From: Alphaproteobacteria bacterium
Lineage (GTDB): Bacteria; Pseudomonadota; Alphaproteobacteria; Puniceispirillales; Puniceispirillaceae
NCBI GenBank assembly: GCA_022425485.1
Contig: JAKMFL010000051.1
Location: 1-64,000 of the forward strand
Length of the DNA stretch: 64,000 nucleotides
Reading direction: 5' to 3'
Shown: positions 1 to 8,328 of the stretch, in pieces
How positions within the stretch are numbered: the first letter of the stretch is position 1
Layout of the letters: every line of letters starts with the position of its first letter
Position numbers and translations under genes: made by a program
Notes under the pieces: model-generated
What the model was told of the DNA's origin: nothing
What the model saw: only the letters and a program-made list of their open reading frames with translations
The model's database searches: none

Positions 1-256
1 CCTGATACAAACTCAGCAGCTGATGATTGTCTAATGGCGCAACCATCCGGCCTTTACGGCCTTTTTCAACCACAAGCCCATCTTTTTCCAACAGGATTAA
101 TGCATGACTTACCGGTTGCCGGCTAACTCCCAATTCCGCTGCTAGCGCTTCTTGAGCAAGACTGGCAGATGGGCGCAAATCGCCTGTCACGATAGCCTGC
201 TTTATCTGCGCATAGACCTGATCTATCAAGGCTGGTTTGGTGTCAATTTGAAGCAT
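1..256 (-). CDS. GntR-family transcriptional regulator (N-terminal part, cut by window edge)
   Basis: Read on the minus strand from the ATG at 256, about 85 residues are visible before the window ends. They form a winged helix-turn-helix of the GntR type: a lead-in helix (IDQVYAQIKQAIVTGDL), then ALAAELGVSRQPVSHALILL as recognition helix, then a wing (GLVVEKGRKGRMV). Arrangement of the first helix is typical of the FadR/FCD subfamily, but the effector domain lies outside the window, so the ligand class cannot be named. The gene is divergent from the asparaginase at 440 and shares a 183-bp spacer with it. Control of that gene is therefore plausible but is inference. Confidence 0.85.
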   Translation of the reverse strand, partial: MLQIDTKPALIDQVYAQIKQAIVTGDLRPSASLAQEALAAELGVSRQPVSHALILLEKDGLVVEKGRKGRMVAPLDNHQLLSLYQ

Positions 257-285
257 ATTTAAACGAAGTCCAAAATTGATTAGTT

Positions 286-299
286 TTCTGAATTCAGAA
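286..299. promoter_or_regulatory. 14-bp perfect palindrome between GntR gene and asparaginase (candidate operator)
   Basis: TTCTGAATTCAGAA is its own reverse complement. It sits about 30 bp upstream of the GntR start codon inside the divergent spacer, where an autoregulatory operator would be expected. No footprint or family consensus is matched, so the operator role is inference. Confidence 0.35.
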
Positions 300-439
300 T
301 TCACAAATTTTAGTAAAGGGCGAAAGAATGAAATAGTCAAGCCCGAACAGTGCCTAATAAGCAAAAATTTTGGGCAATCAATCGTGGTTGATCTATTATT
401 AGGTATCAGCCAATCTTTATTATCTTTATTGAGTTTTTT

Positions 440-1480
440 ATGCAAAAGCCGCTTATCTCCCTACCCTTAATATCAAGCACCCCCCTAGAAATAGAAGTTC
501 GCCGGGCGGGCGCGCGCGAATCCCTGCATTTGGTTGATATAGTGCTATGTGATGCAGAGGGCCGGCTTATCCTAGCGCTTGGCAACGAGGAAGCAGAAAT
601 ATTTCCGCGCTCCGCTATCAAGCCGTTACAGGCTATCCCCCTTATCGAAAAACTGTTGCGCGATAGCAAAGCAGACATTTTCAGCGATGAAGAGATAAGC
701 TTTATTTGCGCTAGCCATAACGGCGAGCCGCATCATGTAACATGCGCACGCAGCCTGTTAAATCGATTTTCTATAGACGAAGAAGCCTTGATTTGCGGGG
801 CGCATTGGTCACTAGATACAGACAGCCTGATAGAACAGGTACGAAGCCTTGCGCATCCCACACGCGCGCATAATAACTGCAGCGGCAAACATTCAGGCAT
901 GCTCGTCCTTGCGCATCTCGAAGGCCTGCCCCTAGCCGATTATCATCACCTAAGCCATCCCATCCAGCAAAATATTCTGGGCGTTTTAGAAATGATGATA
1001 GGACGCGATATTCTCAGCTTCACGCATGGCATAGATGGGTGCGGGGCGCCTGCCTATAGTGCGCCTTTGGGAAATTGGGCACGCGGCCTAGCTCTGTTTA
1101 CGGGCGATGATAGCTTGCCAGAAATACGGCGCGAAGCATGCCAGCGCATCACCCGTGCCATTGCTGCCGCCCCGCATATGATGGCTGGCCAAAACCGAGC
1201 CTGTTCAGCCGTCAACCATTGTTATGGAACCGAAATTACCGTTAAAACCGGAGCAGAAGGCGTATTTGCTGCTGCGTTTCATGAATTGGGACTAGGCTTA
1301 ATGCTAAAGGCGCGAGATGGGCATAAGCGGGCAGCAGAAGCTGCCTTAGGCGCGGTCATTCATGCTCTTGGCTATCCCCATCATCCAGAACTAGACAGGT
1401 TTTTTCGGCCAATATTAAAAAATTGGGAAGGTATAGAAGTAGGGGATATTAGGTGCGACCCCCACCTGTGGACACGCTAG
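440..1480 (+). CDS. Asparaginase of the asparaginase II (Rhizobium ReAV-like) family
   Basis: Cytoplasmic L-asparagine amidohydrolase (asparagine to aspartate plus ammonia) of the Pfam Asparaginase_II family, 346 residues, near the usual 330-345. The residues known to build the Ser-Lys and Zn site of Rhizobium etli ReAV all appear: Ser58 and Lys61 in FPRSAIKP, Cys147 and Lys150 in CSGKHSG, Cys201 in DGCGAP. Hence a zinc-dependent Ser/Lys asparaginase is likely, unrelated to the E. coli type I/II enzymes. The ATG at 440 lacks a good Shine-Dalgarno, but no better in-frame start precedes the conserved EVRRAGARES segment. The divergent GntR gene may regulate it. Confidence 0.88.
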   Translation: MQKPLISLPLISSTPLEIEVRRAGARESLHLVDIVLCDAEGRLILALGNEEAEIFPRSAIKPLQAIPLIEKLLRDSKADIFSDEEISFICASHNGEPHHVTCARSLLNRFSIDEEALICGAHWSLDTDSLIEQVRSLAHPTRAHNNCSGKHSGMLVLAHLEGLPLADYHHLSHPIQQNILGVLEMMIGRDILSFTHGIDGCGAPAYSAPLGNWARGLALFTGDDSLPEIRREACQRITRAIAAAPHMMAGQNRACSAVNHCYGTEITVKTGAEGVFAAAFHELGLGLMLKARDGHKRAAEAALGAVIHALGYPHHPELDRFFRPILKNWEGIEVGDIRCDPHLWTR

Positions 1481-1666
1481 AGCCAGCGCTATTATTGCCT
1501 TTGCGTGCGGAAAAAAGCGAACCAGCCTACACATATGATAAACAGCGGATAGCTAAGGGCAGGAAAAGATTGCATCATCAAAAGTATGGCTGTATCGCTA
1601 TTGCCGCTATTGCAGCAGGCGATTAAAGCTGTATCTGATGTCGGGAGAATTCAAACCTCTGCGGTT

Positions 1667-2293
1667 CTAGGCTACAATTAAAATAGCCCCGCCAACCAAA
1701 ATCAAGACAACGCCACTTACCTGATTGAGGCGTTTGCGCATATGGATAGAGTAGATAAGCCTACGCGCACGCCCAACAAGCACTGCAAGACCTAAATTAC
1801 CTACAAATGGAACAAGCGCAGAGCTGAGCGCAATCACGGTAATATCAGCGGTGGTTGCTCTAGAGACATCAAAAAAACCAGGCAAGATGCCAATATAAAA
1901 TAGCATTGCTTTGGGATTACCAATAATGACCGCCAACCCAGCTAAAAATCCAGCAAACACGCCTTCAGCTTTCAAACGGCTATTTGCCTCTAACTTCTGA
2001 ACAGGGGCAAAATATAATCCTATCCCCATTATCACAAATACCGCTACCGCCAGATATCGAAGCCAGAATAAAATATCCCCATGCAAGCTAACAAGCTGGC
2101 CAAGCGATAATAACGCTAATACTGGCCAGCAAATATCGCCTACTGCCACCCCTAGCGCGAGCGGCCACGCGCCAGAAAATCCCCCCTTTAATGCGCGCGC
2201 AATAAGCGCAACCCAAACAGGCCCCGGCGTGATAAATAACAAAAAAAGCGCGAATAGATACAAGCCTAATTCAGGCAGGCTTAAGCTGAGCAT
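1667..2293 (-). CDS. LysE/RhtB-family amino-acid exporter
   Basis: Inner-membrane efflux permease of 208 residues, the normal LysE/RhtB length, with about six hydrophobic segments. The signature TPGP occurs near residue 23, in the first hydrophobic segment, followed by a glycine-rich second segment (GVAVGD). The substrate is probably an amino acid or homoserine-like compound, but it cannot be read from sequence. It follows the msrC/46-residue-protein operon on the same strand with only 36 bp between, so co-transcription is likely. A 187-bp spacer with no supported gene lies downstream, up to the asparaginase stop. Confidence 0.88.
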   Translation of the reverse strand: MLSLSLPELGLYLFALFLLFITPGPVWVALIARALKGGFSGAWPLALGVAVGDICWPVLALLSLGQLVSLHGDILFWLRYLAVAVFVIMGIGLYFAPVQKLEANSRLKAEGVFAGFLAGLAVIIGNPKAMLFYIGILPGFFDVSRATTADITVIALSSALVPFVGNLGLAVLVGRARRLIYSIHMRKRLNQVSGVVLILVGGAILIVA

Positions 2294-2329
2294 ATCTTGG
2301 ATAGAACCTGTCTGTTAGTGAAAAATACG

Positions 2330-2470
2330 TCAGCTTTTGCGTTTTTCATGAAGATAGTCAAGCAGATAATACCCCGCCATAACAATAACGAACCAAGCCA
2401 CAAACTGGTCTTTTAGATGATCTGAAGCCATCTCGTCAGTCTTCTGCTTTTCTGTTTGCGGCGCGCGCAT
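2330..2470 (-). CDS. 46-residue single-span membrane protein, translationally coupled to msrC
   Basis: The ATG at 2470 overlaps the TAA stop of the msrC gene by one base (TAATG), a classic coupling arrangement. The product has a charged N-terminal part (residues 1-22), one hydrophobic segment around residues 23-40 (FVAWFVIVMAGYYLLDYL) and a basic tail (HEKRKS). This is the layout of a small inner-membrane protein with its tail on the cytoplasmic side. No family is recognised. Coupling, clean membrane segment and position inside a compact operon support it being real; the short length is the main doubt. Confidence 0.55.
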   Translation of the reverse strand: MRAPQTEKQKTDEMASDHLKDQFVAWFVIVMAGYYLLDYLHEKRKS

Positions 2471-2955
2471 TATACCCCCACCGCTTGATAGGCTTCTGCA
2501 TTATAAATAGGGATAAGAATATCCACCATCATTGTAGTTAGCGCGTCTATATCTGCGGGCGTGAAAAAGTCCGGCTGATCAGAATCAATATCCAACACCG
2601 CACGCACCATGCCTGCATCATCTATTACAGGAATCACCAATTCTGAGCGTGTGCTGGAGGCGCAGGCAATATGCCCATCAAACTGTTCTACATCTGCAAC
2701 CAGCTGCGGTGAAGCGGTGCGTACCGCTGCCCCGCATACCCCTTTATCAAAAGGGATAGTAAGGCAACCATGCCCGCCTTGATAGGGGCCAATTTTCATT
2801 AAATTTGGGGAAACGACTCGGTAAAAACCCACCCAGTCAAAACCGTCAAAGCTGGCAAATAATTCTTGTGCAAGGGTAGCCATTAAAGCAATTTCATCGC
2901 GCTCACCCTGACAAATTGCACGTAAACGCATCCCTACTTCCCGGTAATCGCGCAT
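2470..2955 (-). CDS. msrC: Free methionine-(R)-sulfoxide reductase (GAF domain, fRMsr/MsrC type)
   Basis: A single GAF domain of 161 residues. Reduces free L-methionine-(R)-sulfoxide in the cytoplasm using thioredoxin. The three family cysteines are present: Cys64 in GHGCLTIP, Cys74 in GVCGAAV and Cys98 in GHIACAS, matching the E. coli Cys84/Cys94/Cys118 arrangement, and the substrate-pocket motif SELVIPV follows. These separate it from sensory GAF proteins. The start overlaps the stop of the upstream gene by one base (TAATG), and its own stop overlaps the next start in the same way. It is therefore a middle gene of a tightly coupled operon. Confidence 0.88.
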   Translation of the reverse strand: MRDYREVGMRLRAICQGERDEIALMATLAQELFASFDGFDWVGFYRVVSPNLMKIGPYQGGHGCLTIPFDKGVCGAAVRTASPQLVADVEQFDGHIACASSTRSELVIPVIDDAGMVRAVLDIDSDQPDFFTPADIDALTTMMVDILIPIYNAEAYQAVGV

Positions 2956-3329
2956 TATTTCTGCCTTGCTTCTTGCTGTGCTAAAAAATTTGGATTGGTG
3001 ATGACTAACTTTGCTTTAACATACTCTAATAAATATCTTTGTAACAATGCACTGTCTGGCAACTTATGCTCACCTTTGCGCAAGTTTGTTGCAAGTTCAG
3101 CACAACTTTGTCCAGTTGCCAAGGCTAGCTTATCCTCCGGGCTATCTGCATTCGCTAAATTTTGCCGCAAGATATTCAATGCGCGGCGCATCATGGATTT
3201 ACGAAAATTTTGCTCTGGCGGCAAATTGTCGGCTAGATGAGTGTTAAATTCGGCTTCTATCGCCGCCGCTAGCCCAGCCAGTATTCTCATATCATTTGTG
3301 TTTTTATTTTTATTTTTCACCTCGGTCAT
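2955..3329 (-). CDS. DUF6285-like small protein, probable partner of the adjacent kinase (LvaB-like)
   Basis: 124 residues, mostly helical, without catalytic motifs. A lysine/asparagine-rich start (KNKNKNTND) precedes a core of amphipathic helices, e.g. residues 44-58 and 67-90. It overlaps the kinase stop by four bases (ATGA) and is followed by msrC with a one-base overlap. Known context: in the Pseudomonas putida levulinate (lva) operon a small protein, LvaB, is needed with the kinase LvaA. Its size and the gene order kinase-small protein beside an acyl-CoA dehydrogenase match what is seen here. Function as a kinase accessory subunit is inference from that context. Confidence 0.65.
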   Translation of the reverse strand: MTEVKNKNKNTNDMRILAGLAAAIEAEFNTHLADNLPPEQNFRKSMMRRALNILRQNLANADSPEDKLALATGQSCAELATNLRKGEHKLPDSALLQRYLLEYVKAKLVITNPNFLAQQEARQK

Positions 3330-4429
3330 GCCCTAAAATCCTGCCATCTATCTTCTTCTATTTCGTTCATCAGGCTAAGCATATGATATTCCATTTCTGC
3401 AACCATCTGACCAGACAGCGCCAATTGCAAGGCAGGTTCTTGCCCACTATCATTGCGGCGAGCCTGTTGCAGGGCAATGACCGCCCATCTTATCTCTGCC
3501 ATCACCTGCCAGCATCCCAAAGCAGATAGATTAATTGTCTGCCCTGATGCCGTTTCATAAGCTTCACGGAACGGGGCAAAAGGCGCTAAGCCGCCGACGC
3601 TTAAATGGTCATTGCCAAAACGCCAGCATCTAGCGCAAAGCCATCCAATATCTTCATGGCTATCACTAAATCCAGCAAACTCCCAATCCAGAAGCGCCGT
3701 CATTTTTCCCGCTTCAATTAAAAAATTTCCAGCCCTGAAATCACGGTGACACAAAACAGGTTCTGCCCCTGTTTGCCAGATATCCATCCTGTCTTCCAAC
3801 CAGTTTAGGGCAAATTCTAGAACTGGCTGAGAGGCGCCGAGCAGGTCTAAATAGCCGCGCATTTGCGATAATATATGCGCTTGTGGATTGGGTTTTGGCT
3901 GGCCGAGGCGCTGGGCTAATTCTGCTGTGGGCAGGCTTTTATGCAGACGCGCCATTTCTGTGCCAAGCTGACGTGCAAGTGCCGGAGAGCCATGTGCAAA
4001 GGCTGGCAGGCGAGCTAGCTTATGCGCTTGTGCTTGGCCTGCCATTGCCTCCATTATAAAAAAGGCGTTGCCAATTACCTGTTCATCCTCACATAAACAG
4101 ATAGGTGTTGGCGCACTCACCCCATTAGCAAAAGCATGCGAGAGTACGGCAAATTCCATCACCCGGCTATTGGAAACGCTAACACAAGAAGGGGCATCTT
4201 TACGTAATACCCATTTTTGTACCCCATCATATTTTCCGCCATTAATCTGTAGGTTTAAAGACCAGTTTTCCTGAATAGCGCCACCAGAAAGCGCATGAAT
4301 ATCTGTTATTGAAACCTGCTTTGCCTCAAACTTATCTGCCAGATATCGGCTGAGTTTTTCAGGACTGAACGGTACGTCTAGCAACACATCAGGCACCCCA
4401 ATGCCAATAATCGCTGCCTTGTGTGTCAT
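3326..4429 (-). CDS. APH-family kinase, probable 4-hydroxyacyl-CoA kinase (LvaA / ACAD10-11 kinase-like)
   Basis: Aminoglycoside-phosphotransferase fold. The Brenner motif HRDFRAGNF and the metal motif ALLDWEFAGFSD are visible, along with an N-terminal ATP-binding part (LSGGAIQENWSL). Proteins of this family next to ACAD11-like dehydrogenases phosphorylate the hydroxyl of 4-hydroxyacyl-CoA thioesters, and the dehydrogenase partner then removes the phosphate. The immediate neighbours here are such a dehydrogenase and a DUF6285-like protein, so this role is favoured over antibiotic resistance. The ATG at 4429 gives a 41-bp overlap with the dehydrogenase. In-frame GTG codons near 4395 and 4386 would give almost no overlap and are possible true starts. 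Confidence 0.8.
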   Translation of the reverse strand: MTHKAAIIGIGVPDVLLDVPFSPEKLSRYLADKFEAKQVSITDIHALSGGAIQENWSLNLQINGGKYDGVQKWVLRKDAPSCVSVSNSRVMEFAVLSHAFANGVSAPTPICLCEDEQVIGNAFFIMEAMAGQAQAHKLARLPAFAHGSPALARQLGTEMARLHKSLPTAELAQRLGQPKPNPQAHILSQMRGYLDLLGASQPVLEFALNWLEDRMDIWQTGAEPVLCHRDFRAGNFLIEAGKMTALLDWEFAGFSDSHEDIGWLCARCWRFGNDHLSVGGLAPFAPFREAYETASGQTINLSALGCWQVMAEIRWAVIALQQARRNDSGQEPALQLALSGQMVAEMEYHMLSLMNEIEEDRWQDFRA

Positions 4430-5588
4430 AATGCCGTGCCAGCACCATCTTATGCACCTCATCCGCACCATCTACCAGACGCGCCTGACGGGCATAGCGA
4501 TAAATCCATTCTAGCGGCGTATCTTTGGAATAGCCGCGCGCACCATTTAACTGGATGGCGGTATCCACAACCTTATGCAAGGTATTAGCGACATGAATTT
4601 TTGCTGAGGAAATTTCTTTGCGCGCAAAACTGCCTTGATCAAGGCACCATGCCGCATGCATCACCAGCAATCGCCCAATTTGTATATCATGAGCTAGCTC
4701 GCCCATCATAATTTGCACAGATTCCCTATCTGCTAGCCGCACACCAAATCCGTGCCGATGGGCAGTATATTCTGCGGCTATTTCCATACACCGCTTGGCC
4801 AACCCCAGCCAGCGCATGCAATGTGTTAGACGGGCTGGCCCTAGACGAATCTGTGTTACCTTCAGCCCATCACCAATTTCCAACAATCTGTTTTCATCTG
4901 AAATTTCCAGCCCATCAAAAACTAGTTCACAATGCCCGCCATGCTCTTCGGGGCCCATAATCGGAATGCGTCGTTCTATGTGCCAGCCGGGCTGGTCTTT
5001 ATGAAACAGAAAAGCCGTCAGACCCTTTCGTGTATCATCGGACGTGCGCGCAACAAGAATAAAATGTGCAGCTTCTTCCGCGCCAGTGATATACCATTTA
5101 CGCCCATTGATGACCCATTTATCGCCTTTGGGTATAGCCGTAGTAAGCATCATAGAGGGGTCGGAGCCGCTACCTGGTGCCGGTTCTGTCATAGCAAAGC
5201 TAGAGCGCACCTCTCCATCAATAAGCGGCTGTAGGAACCAATCCTGCTGCGCCTTCGTCCCAATTTTGGATAGCAAGTTGATATTGCCATCATCCGGGGC
5301 GGCACAATTCAAAACCGCCGGCCCAAATATAGACCGGTTAGCTTCTTCATATAAAGCTGCCCAGCCGCGCACAGGCAAACCCATACCGCCGCGCAGGATA
5401 GGGGCTTGCGGCGCCCACAAACCTGCCTCTTTTGCCTTAAGCCTTACTTTTTCTAGGACAGGAAGAGCGATATTTTCATGTGCATCATAATTCGCCGCAT
5501 CTGCTTCAAGCGGCAGCACATTTTCTGCAATGAACGCTTTTGTCTTTATCCGCAGAGCTTCAAATTCTGCTTCAAGGGTAAAATCCAT
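4389..5588 (-). CDS. Acyl-CoA dehydrogenase of the ACAD11/LvaC type
   Basis: FAD flavoenzyme of 399 residues with the full acyl-CoA dehydrogenase domain order: N-terminal helical, central beta domain with the flavin signature FAMTEPAPGSGSDP, and C-terminal helical domain. The C-terminal RLVDGADEVHKMVLARHY is the ACAD11-like version of this motif. Paired with an APH kinase and a DUF6285-like protein, it would act on phosphorylated 4-hydroxyacyl-CoA and yield an enoyl-CoA (inference from the Lva and ACAD10/11 systems). The ATG at 5588 was chosen because it begins the conserved MDFTLEAEFEALR. A longer frame to 5657 adds residues that do not resemble the family. First gene of the operon. Confidence 0.85.
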   Translation of the reverse strand: MDFTLEAEFEALRIKTKAFIAENVLPLEADAANYDAHENIALPVLEKVRLKAKEAGLWAPQAPILRGGMGLPVRGWAALYEEANRSIFGPAVLNCAAPDDGNINLLSKIGTKAQQDWFLQPLIDGEVRSSFAMTEPAPGSGSDPSMMLTTAIPKGDKWVINGRKWYITGAEEAAHFILVARTSDDTRKGLTAFLFHKDQPGWHIERRIPIMGPEEHGGHCELVFDGLEISDENRLLEIGDGLKVTQIRLGPARLTHCMRWLGLAKRCMEIAAEYTAHRHGFGVRLADRESVQIMMGELAHDIQIGRLLVMHAAWCLDQGSFARKEISSAKIHVANTLHKVVDTAIQLNGARGYSKDTPLEWIYRYARQARLVDGADEVHKMVLARHYDTQGSDYWHWGA

Positions 5589-5789
5589 TTCTTTCACACC
5601 TATCTTGGCCAAACTCTTATTTCTGAACCGCCAGCCTTGAGTCTGGCTAAATATCACTTTAGATCCTCATGCTAAGACAGGGCGCGCAAAAAATAAAGGC
5701 AAGCAGCCGGGATAATTTCATCAGCACGGCTCGTTTAATTTAAAAGCTAGCTATTGAAACAAGCCTAGTGCCTAGCTAAGATTATCCCT

Positions 5790-6302
5790 ATGGAAAAAGA
5801 TAATGAAAAACACATGCCAGTTGACCAGCTAAACAAGACTATTGGTGTGCTGGCACGCAGAGAAACCGAAGCGCGGCTTATGGCGCCCCTGATAGAAGCG
5901 CTATCGAAAGCTTTTGGGCGTGAGGAAGTACTGGCGGTTATCCGCGATACAGTTATTAAAATTGCGCATGATCAAGGGGCGGCATTAGCAAAAGAATATG
6001 GTACCAGCTCAGACGCTTTCCTTGAAACCTTATCTTTCTGGCGTCAGGATGGTGCATTGGAAATAGATATTCTGAGCCATACTGAGGAACAGCTGGATTT
6101 TAATGTCACGCGGTGCCGCTATGCAGAGATGTACAAAGCGCTAGGGATGGAAGAATACGGGGCGGTTTTATCATGTAACCGCGATTTGGCGTTAATAGAA
6201 GGGTTTGATGAAGGGGTTAAACTTGAGCGTGAGCAAACCATTATGGGCGGTGCCAGCTGTTGTACGTTCCGCTATGATTTCAGCAATGCTGATAAAAGCT
6301 AA
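5790..6302 (+). CDS. L-2-amino-thiazoline-4-carboxylic acid hydrolase-like protein
   Basis: 170 residues. The layout matches the ATC-hydrolase family (Pfam PF14196): a helical N-terminal half, then FWRQDGALEIDIL, then DFNVTRCRYAEMYKALG, and a cysteine-containing end (MGGASCCTFRYDF). The family takes its name from the enzyme that opens 2-aminothiazoline-4-carboxylate to N-carbamoylcysteine, but most members are uncharacterised, so the substrate here is open. The conserved Cys in TRCRYAEM and the final Cys-Cys pair are the obvious candidates for catalytic or metal roles. It is a single plus-strand gene convergent with the BKACE gene, with adjacent stop codons. Confidence 0.75.
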   Translation: MEKDNEKHMPVDQLNKTIGVLARRETEARLMAPLIEALSKAFGREEVLAVIRDTVIKIAHDQGAALAKEYGTSSDAFLETLSFWRQDGALEIDILSHTEEQLDFNVTRCRYAEMYKALGMEEYGAVLSCNRDLALIEGFDEGVKLEREQTIMGGASCCTFRYDFSNADKS

Positions 6303-7229
6303 CTAGAAGCCGACCCTGTCCGCACCTTTTAGCTGCAACATCTCACGCGCCTCATCTGGGCTGGCAATTTCCAGCCCCATACCTTCGATAAGACCGCGAA
6401 CACGCGTCACCTGCTCAGCATTTGATTTTGCCAGCTGTTTTGGCCCACCCCAAAGGCTGTCTTCTAGACCAACACGCACATTGCCGCCCATGCCTGCTGC
6501 CATAGCGGCGATACGCATCTGATGCCGGCCAGCCCCCAACACAGACCAGCGATAGTCAGAACCAAACAGCCTATCTGCGGTGCGCTTCATATGGATAACA
6601 TCTTCTTCATGGGTGCCGATGCCGCCTAGAATTCCAAAAACAGATTGCACAAAAAAGGGCGGTTTTACGATGCCTCTATCCGCAAAATGGGCAAGCGTGT
6701 AGAGATGTCCAATATCATAACATTCGATCTCAAATCGCGTTTGATTTTCCGCACATGTGGTCAAGATATATTCAATATCTTCAAAGGTATTTTTGAAAAT
6801 TAGGCTAGTAGAGTTTGCCAGATAGGGCTCTTCCCAATCATGGTTAAATTCCTTGAAGCGCTCTAGCATTGGATATAAGCCGAAATTCATCGACCCCATA
6901 TTTAGAGAGGCCACTTCTGGGCGAAAGGTTTCTGCTGGACGCACCCTTTCTTGCACGCTCATGGTTGGCGCCCCACCTGTCGTGATATTAACCACAGCAT
7001 TACTAGCCTGTTTCACGCGTTGCAAAATCGGTGCGAACGCTTCAGGTGACTGGTCAGGACGGCCAGTTTCCGGGTCTCTTGCGTGCACATGCACACACGC
7101 CGCCCCTGCCTCAGCCGCGCCAATAGCGGCATCTGCAATTTCTTGCGGCGTAACGGGCAAATAGGGAGACATGGAAGGGGTGTGAATAGCCCCGGTTACC
7201 GCACAAGTAATAATAACTTTGTTTGCCAT
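6303..7229 (-). CDS. Beta-keto acid cleavage enzyme (BKACE, Kce family)
   Basis: 308-residue TIM-barrel enzyme of the DUF849/BKACE family, which condenses a beta-keto acid with acetyl-CoA and splits it to acetoacetate plus a new acyl-CoA. The zinc-binding His47 and His49 are in CVHVHARDP, and other family blocks are visible (NITTGGAP, GLEDSLWG). The substrate differs between members (3-keto-5-aminohexanoate, dehydrocarnitine and others). The next gene upstream is a lambda-crystallin-type 3-hydroxy acid dehydrogenase, which would make a 3-keto acid for this enzyme; this pairing is inference. No aminohexanoate or carnitine genes are close by. Confidence 0.85.
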   Translation of the reverse strand: MANKVIITCAVTGAIHTPSMSPYLPVTPQEIADAAIGAAEAGAACVHVHARDPETGRPDQSPEAFAPILQRVKQASNAVVNITTGGAPTMSVQERVRPAETFRPEVASLNMGSMNFGLYPMLERFKEFNHDWEEPYLANSTSLIFKNTFEDIEYILTTCAENQTRFEIECYDIGHLYTLAHFADRGIVKPPFFVQSVFGILGGIGTHEEDVIHMKRTADRLFGSDYRWSVLGAGRHQMRIAAMAAGMGGNVRVGLEDSLWGGPKQLAKSNAEQVTRVRGLIEGMGLEIASPDEAREMLQLKGADRVGF

Positions 7230-7254
7230 TTTCTTCGTTCCTCACCCAGAAATT

Positions 7255-8187
7255 TTAATTCTTATCTTGTTCATTCTTATGATAAGTCAAGGCAGCTAGT
7301 CGCTCATTACGCCAGTTTGATCGGCCAGCAATATCTGATGCTGGCAAGCGCCCTTCCCAGTTTTCTGTTATTTTTTGTGTCCAGCCCTTATCAAATACAT
7401 CTGCGCCAGCGGGGGTTTTTGCCATCTTGGCAAATACCGGGCCATAGCGGGAAAAATAATCTTCGGCCCCTTCAGGCGCATTGAGCTCAATTGTCTCAAA
7501 TGGGCCCATAAATGCCCAACGCAAACCGAGCCCGTCTTTAACTGTTTTATCTAAATCTTCTACCGAAATAATACCCTCACCTACCAGCTTTAGCGCTTCG
7601 GCCAATAATGCGCCCTGCAAACGGTTCAGCACAAACCCATCTATTTCTTTATGCACACGCACCGGCACCTGACCAATAGATGCATATATATCATAGGCCT
7701 TTATTAAAACCGCTTCCTTTGTCCAAGACGCGCCACATACCTCTACCAGCGGTACCAAATGCGGCGGATTCACTGGATGGCCAATCAGAACGCGTTCCCG
7801 CCCAGCAAGCTGTTCAGAAAAGAGCGAGGCGACAATCGAAGAGGTCGAAGAGGCTATCGGCACATCTAGCGGTACAAGCCTGTCAAGTTCAGCAAAAATA
7901 TCTATTTTGGCATCCAGCCTTTCTGGGCCATTTTCCTGCACAAAGTCAGCCCCGCTTAAGGCTTCCTGTAAATCATTACTATAGGCGATAGCGTTTAACA
8001 GTGTATCTGCATTCTCTGCCAGCTTATGGCGCACCAAAATTTGGCTTTCTTCCTGCAGTTTTTCGGGTAATCCTGCCAGCAATTCTGCACTAATATCATA
8101 CATCTTTACCTGCCAACCTGCTCTGGCAAATACAAGCGCCCATGCCCTGCCGATTAGCCCAGAGCCGATTATTGCAACAACAGACAT
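7255..8187 (-). CDS. 3-hydroxy acid dehydrogenase, lambda-crystallin / L-gulonate 3-dehydrogenase-like
   Basis: NAD-dependent dehydrogenase of the 3-hydroxyacyl-CoA dehydrogenase superfamily, 310 residues from the ATG at 8187. The Rossmann motif is IIGSGLIGRAWA. The catalytic His sits in IGHPVNPPHLVPLVEV and the family block DGFVLNRLQGAL follows. These blocks, and a C-terminal GLRWAFMGPFETIELNA, resemble lambda-crystallin and L-gulonate 3-dehydrogenase more than fatty-acid HADs; L-carnitine dehydrogenase is a second possibility. It lies 25 bp upstream of the BKACE gene and probably feeds it a 3-keto acid. A GTG at 8217 would add ten residues. Confidence 0.8.
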   Translation of the reverse strand: MSVVAIIGSGLIGRAWALVFARAGWQVKMYDISAELLAGLPEKLQEESQILVRHKLAENADTLLNAIAYSNDLQEALSGADFVQENGPERLDAKIDIFAELDRLVPLDVPIASSTSSIVASLFSEQLAGRERVLIGHPVNPPHLVPLVEVCGASWTKEAVLIKAYDIYASIGQVPVRVHKEIDGFVLNRLQGALLAEALKLVGEGIISVEDLDKTVKDGLGLRWAFMGPFETIELNAPEGAEDYFSRYGPVFAKMAKTPAGADVFDKGWTQKITENWEGRLPASDIAGRSNWRNERLAALTYHKNEQDKN

Positions 8188-8328
8188 CTTTTTAAAAAAC
8201 CCTATCTTGATAACCACTTGTTACAGTGGAAGATGCGCCAAGAGAACTGTCAAGGGTTTGACTTTACAAAATTATCAGAACAGACTTTAGCGATAGTTTA
8301 ACAGACCAGCTACTAGAAGAGAGATGAG

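Noticed and set aside
1492-1578. 28-codon minus-strand ORF with a hydrophobic stretch (PLFIICVGWFAFF) downstream of the LysE gene
   Set aside because: No ribosome binding site, very short, and no coupling to LysE. It may be chance, so it was not called as a gene.
3326-4429. Aminoglycoside resistance phosphotransferase
   Set aside because: Operon context with an ACAD11-like dehydrogenase and a DUF6285-like protein favours an acyl-CoA kinase; there is no mobile or resistance context.
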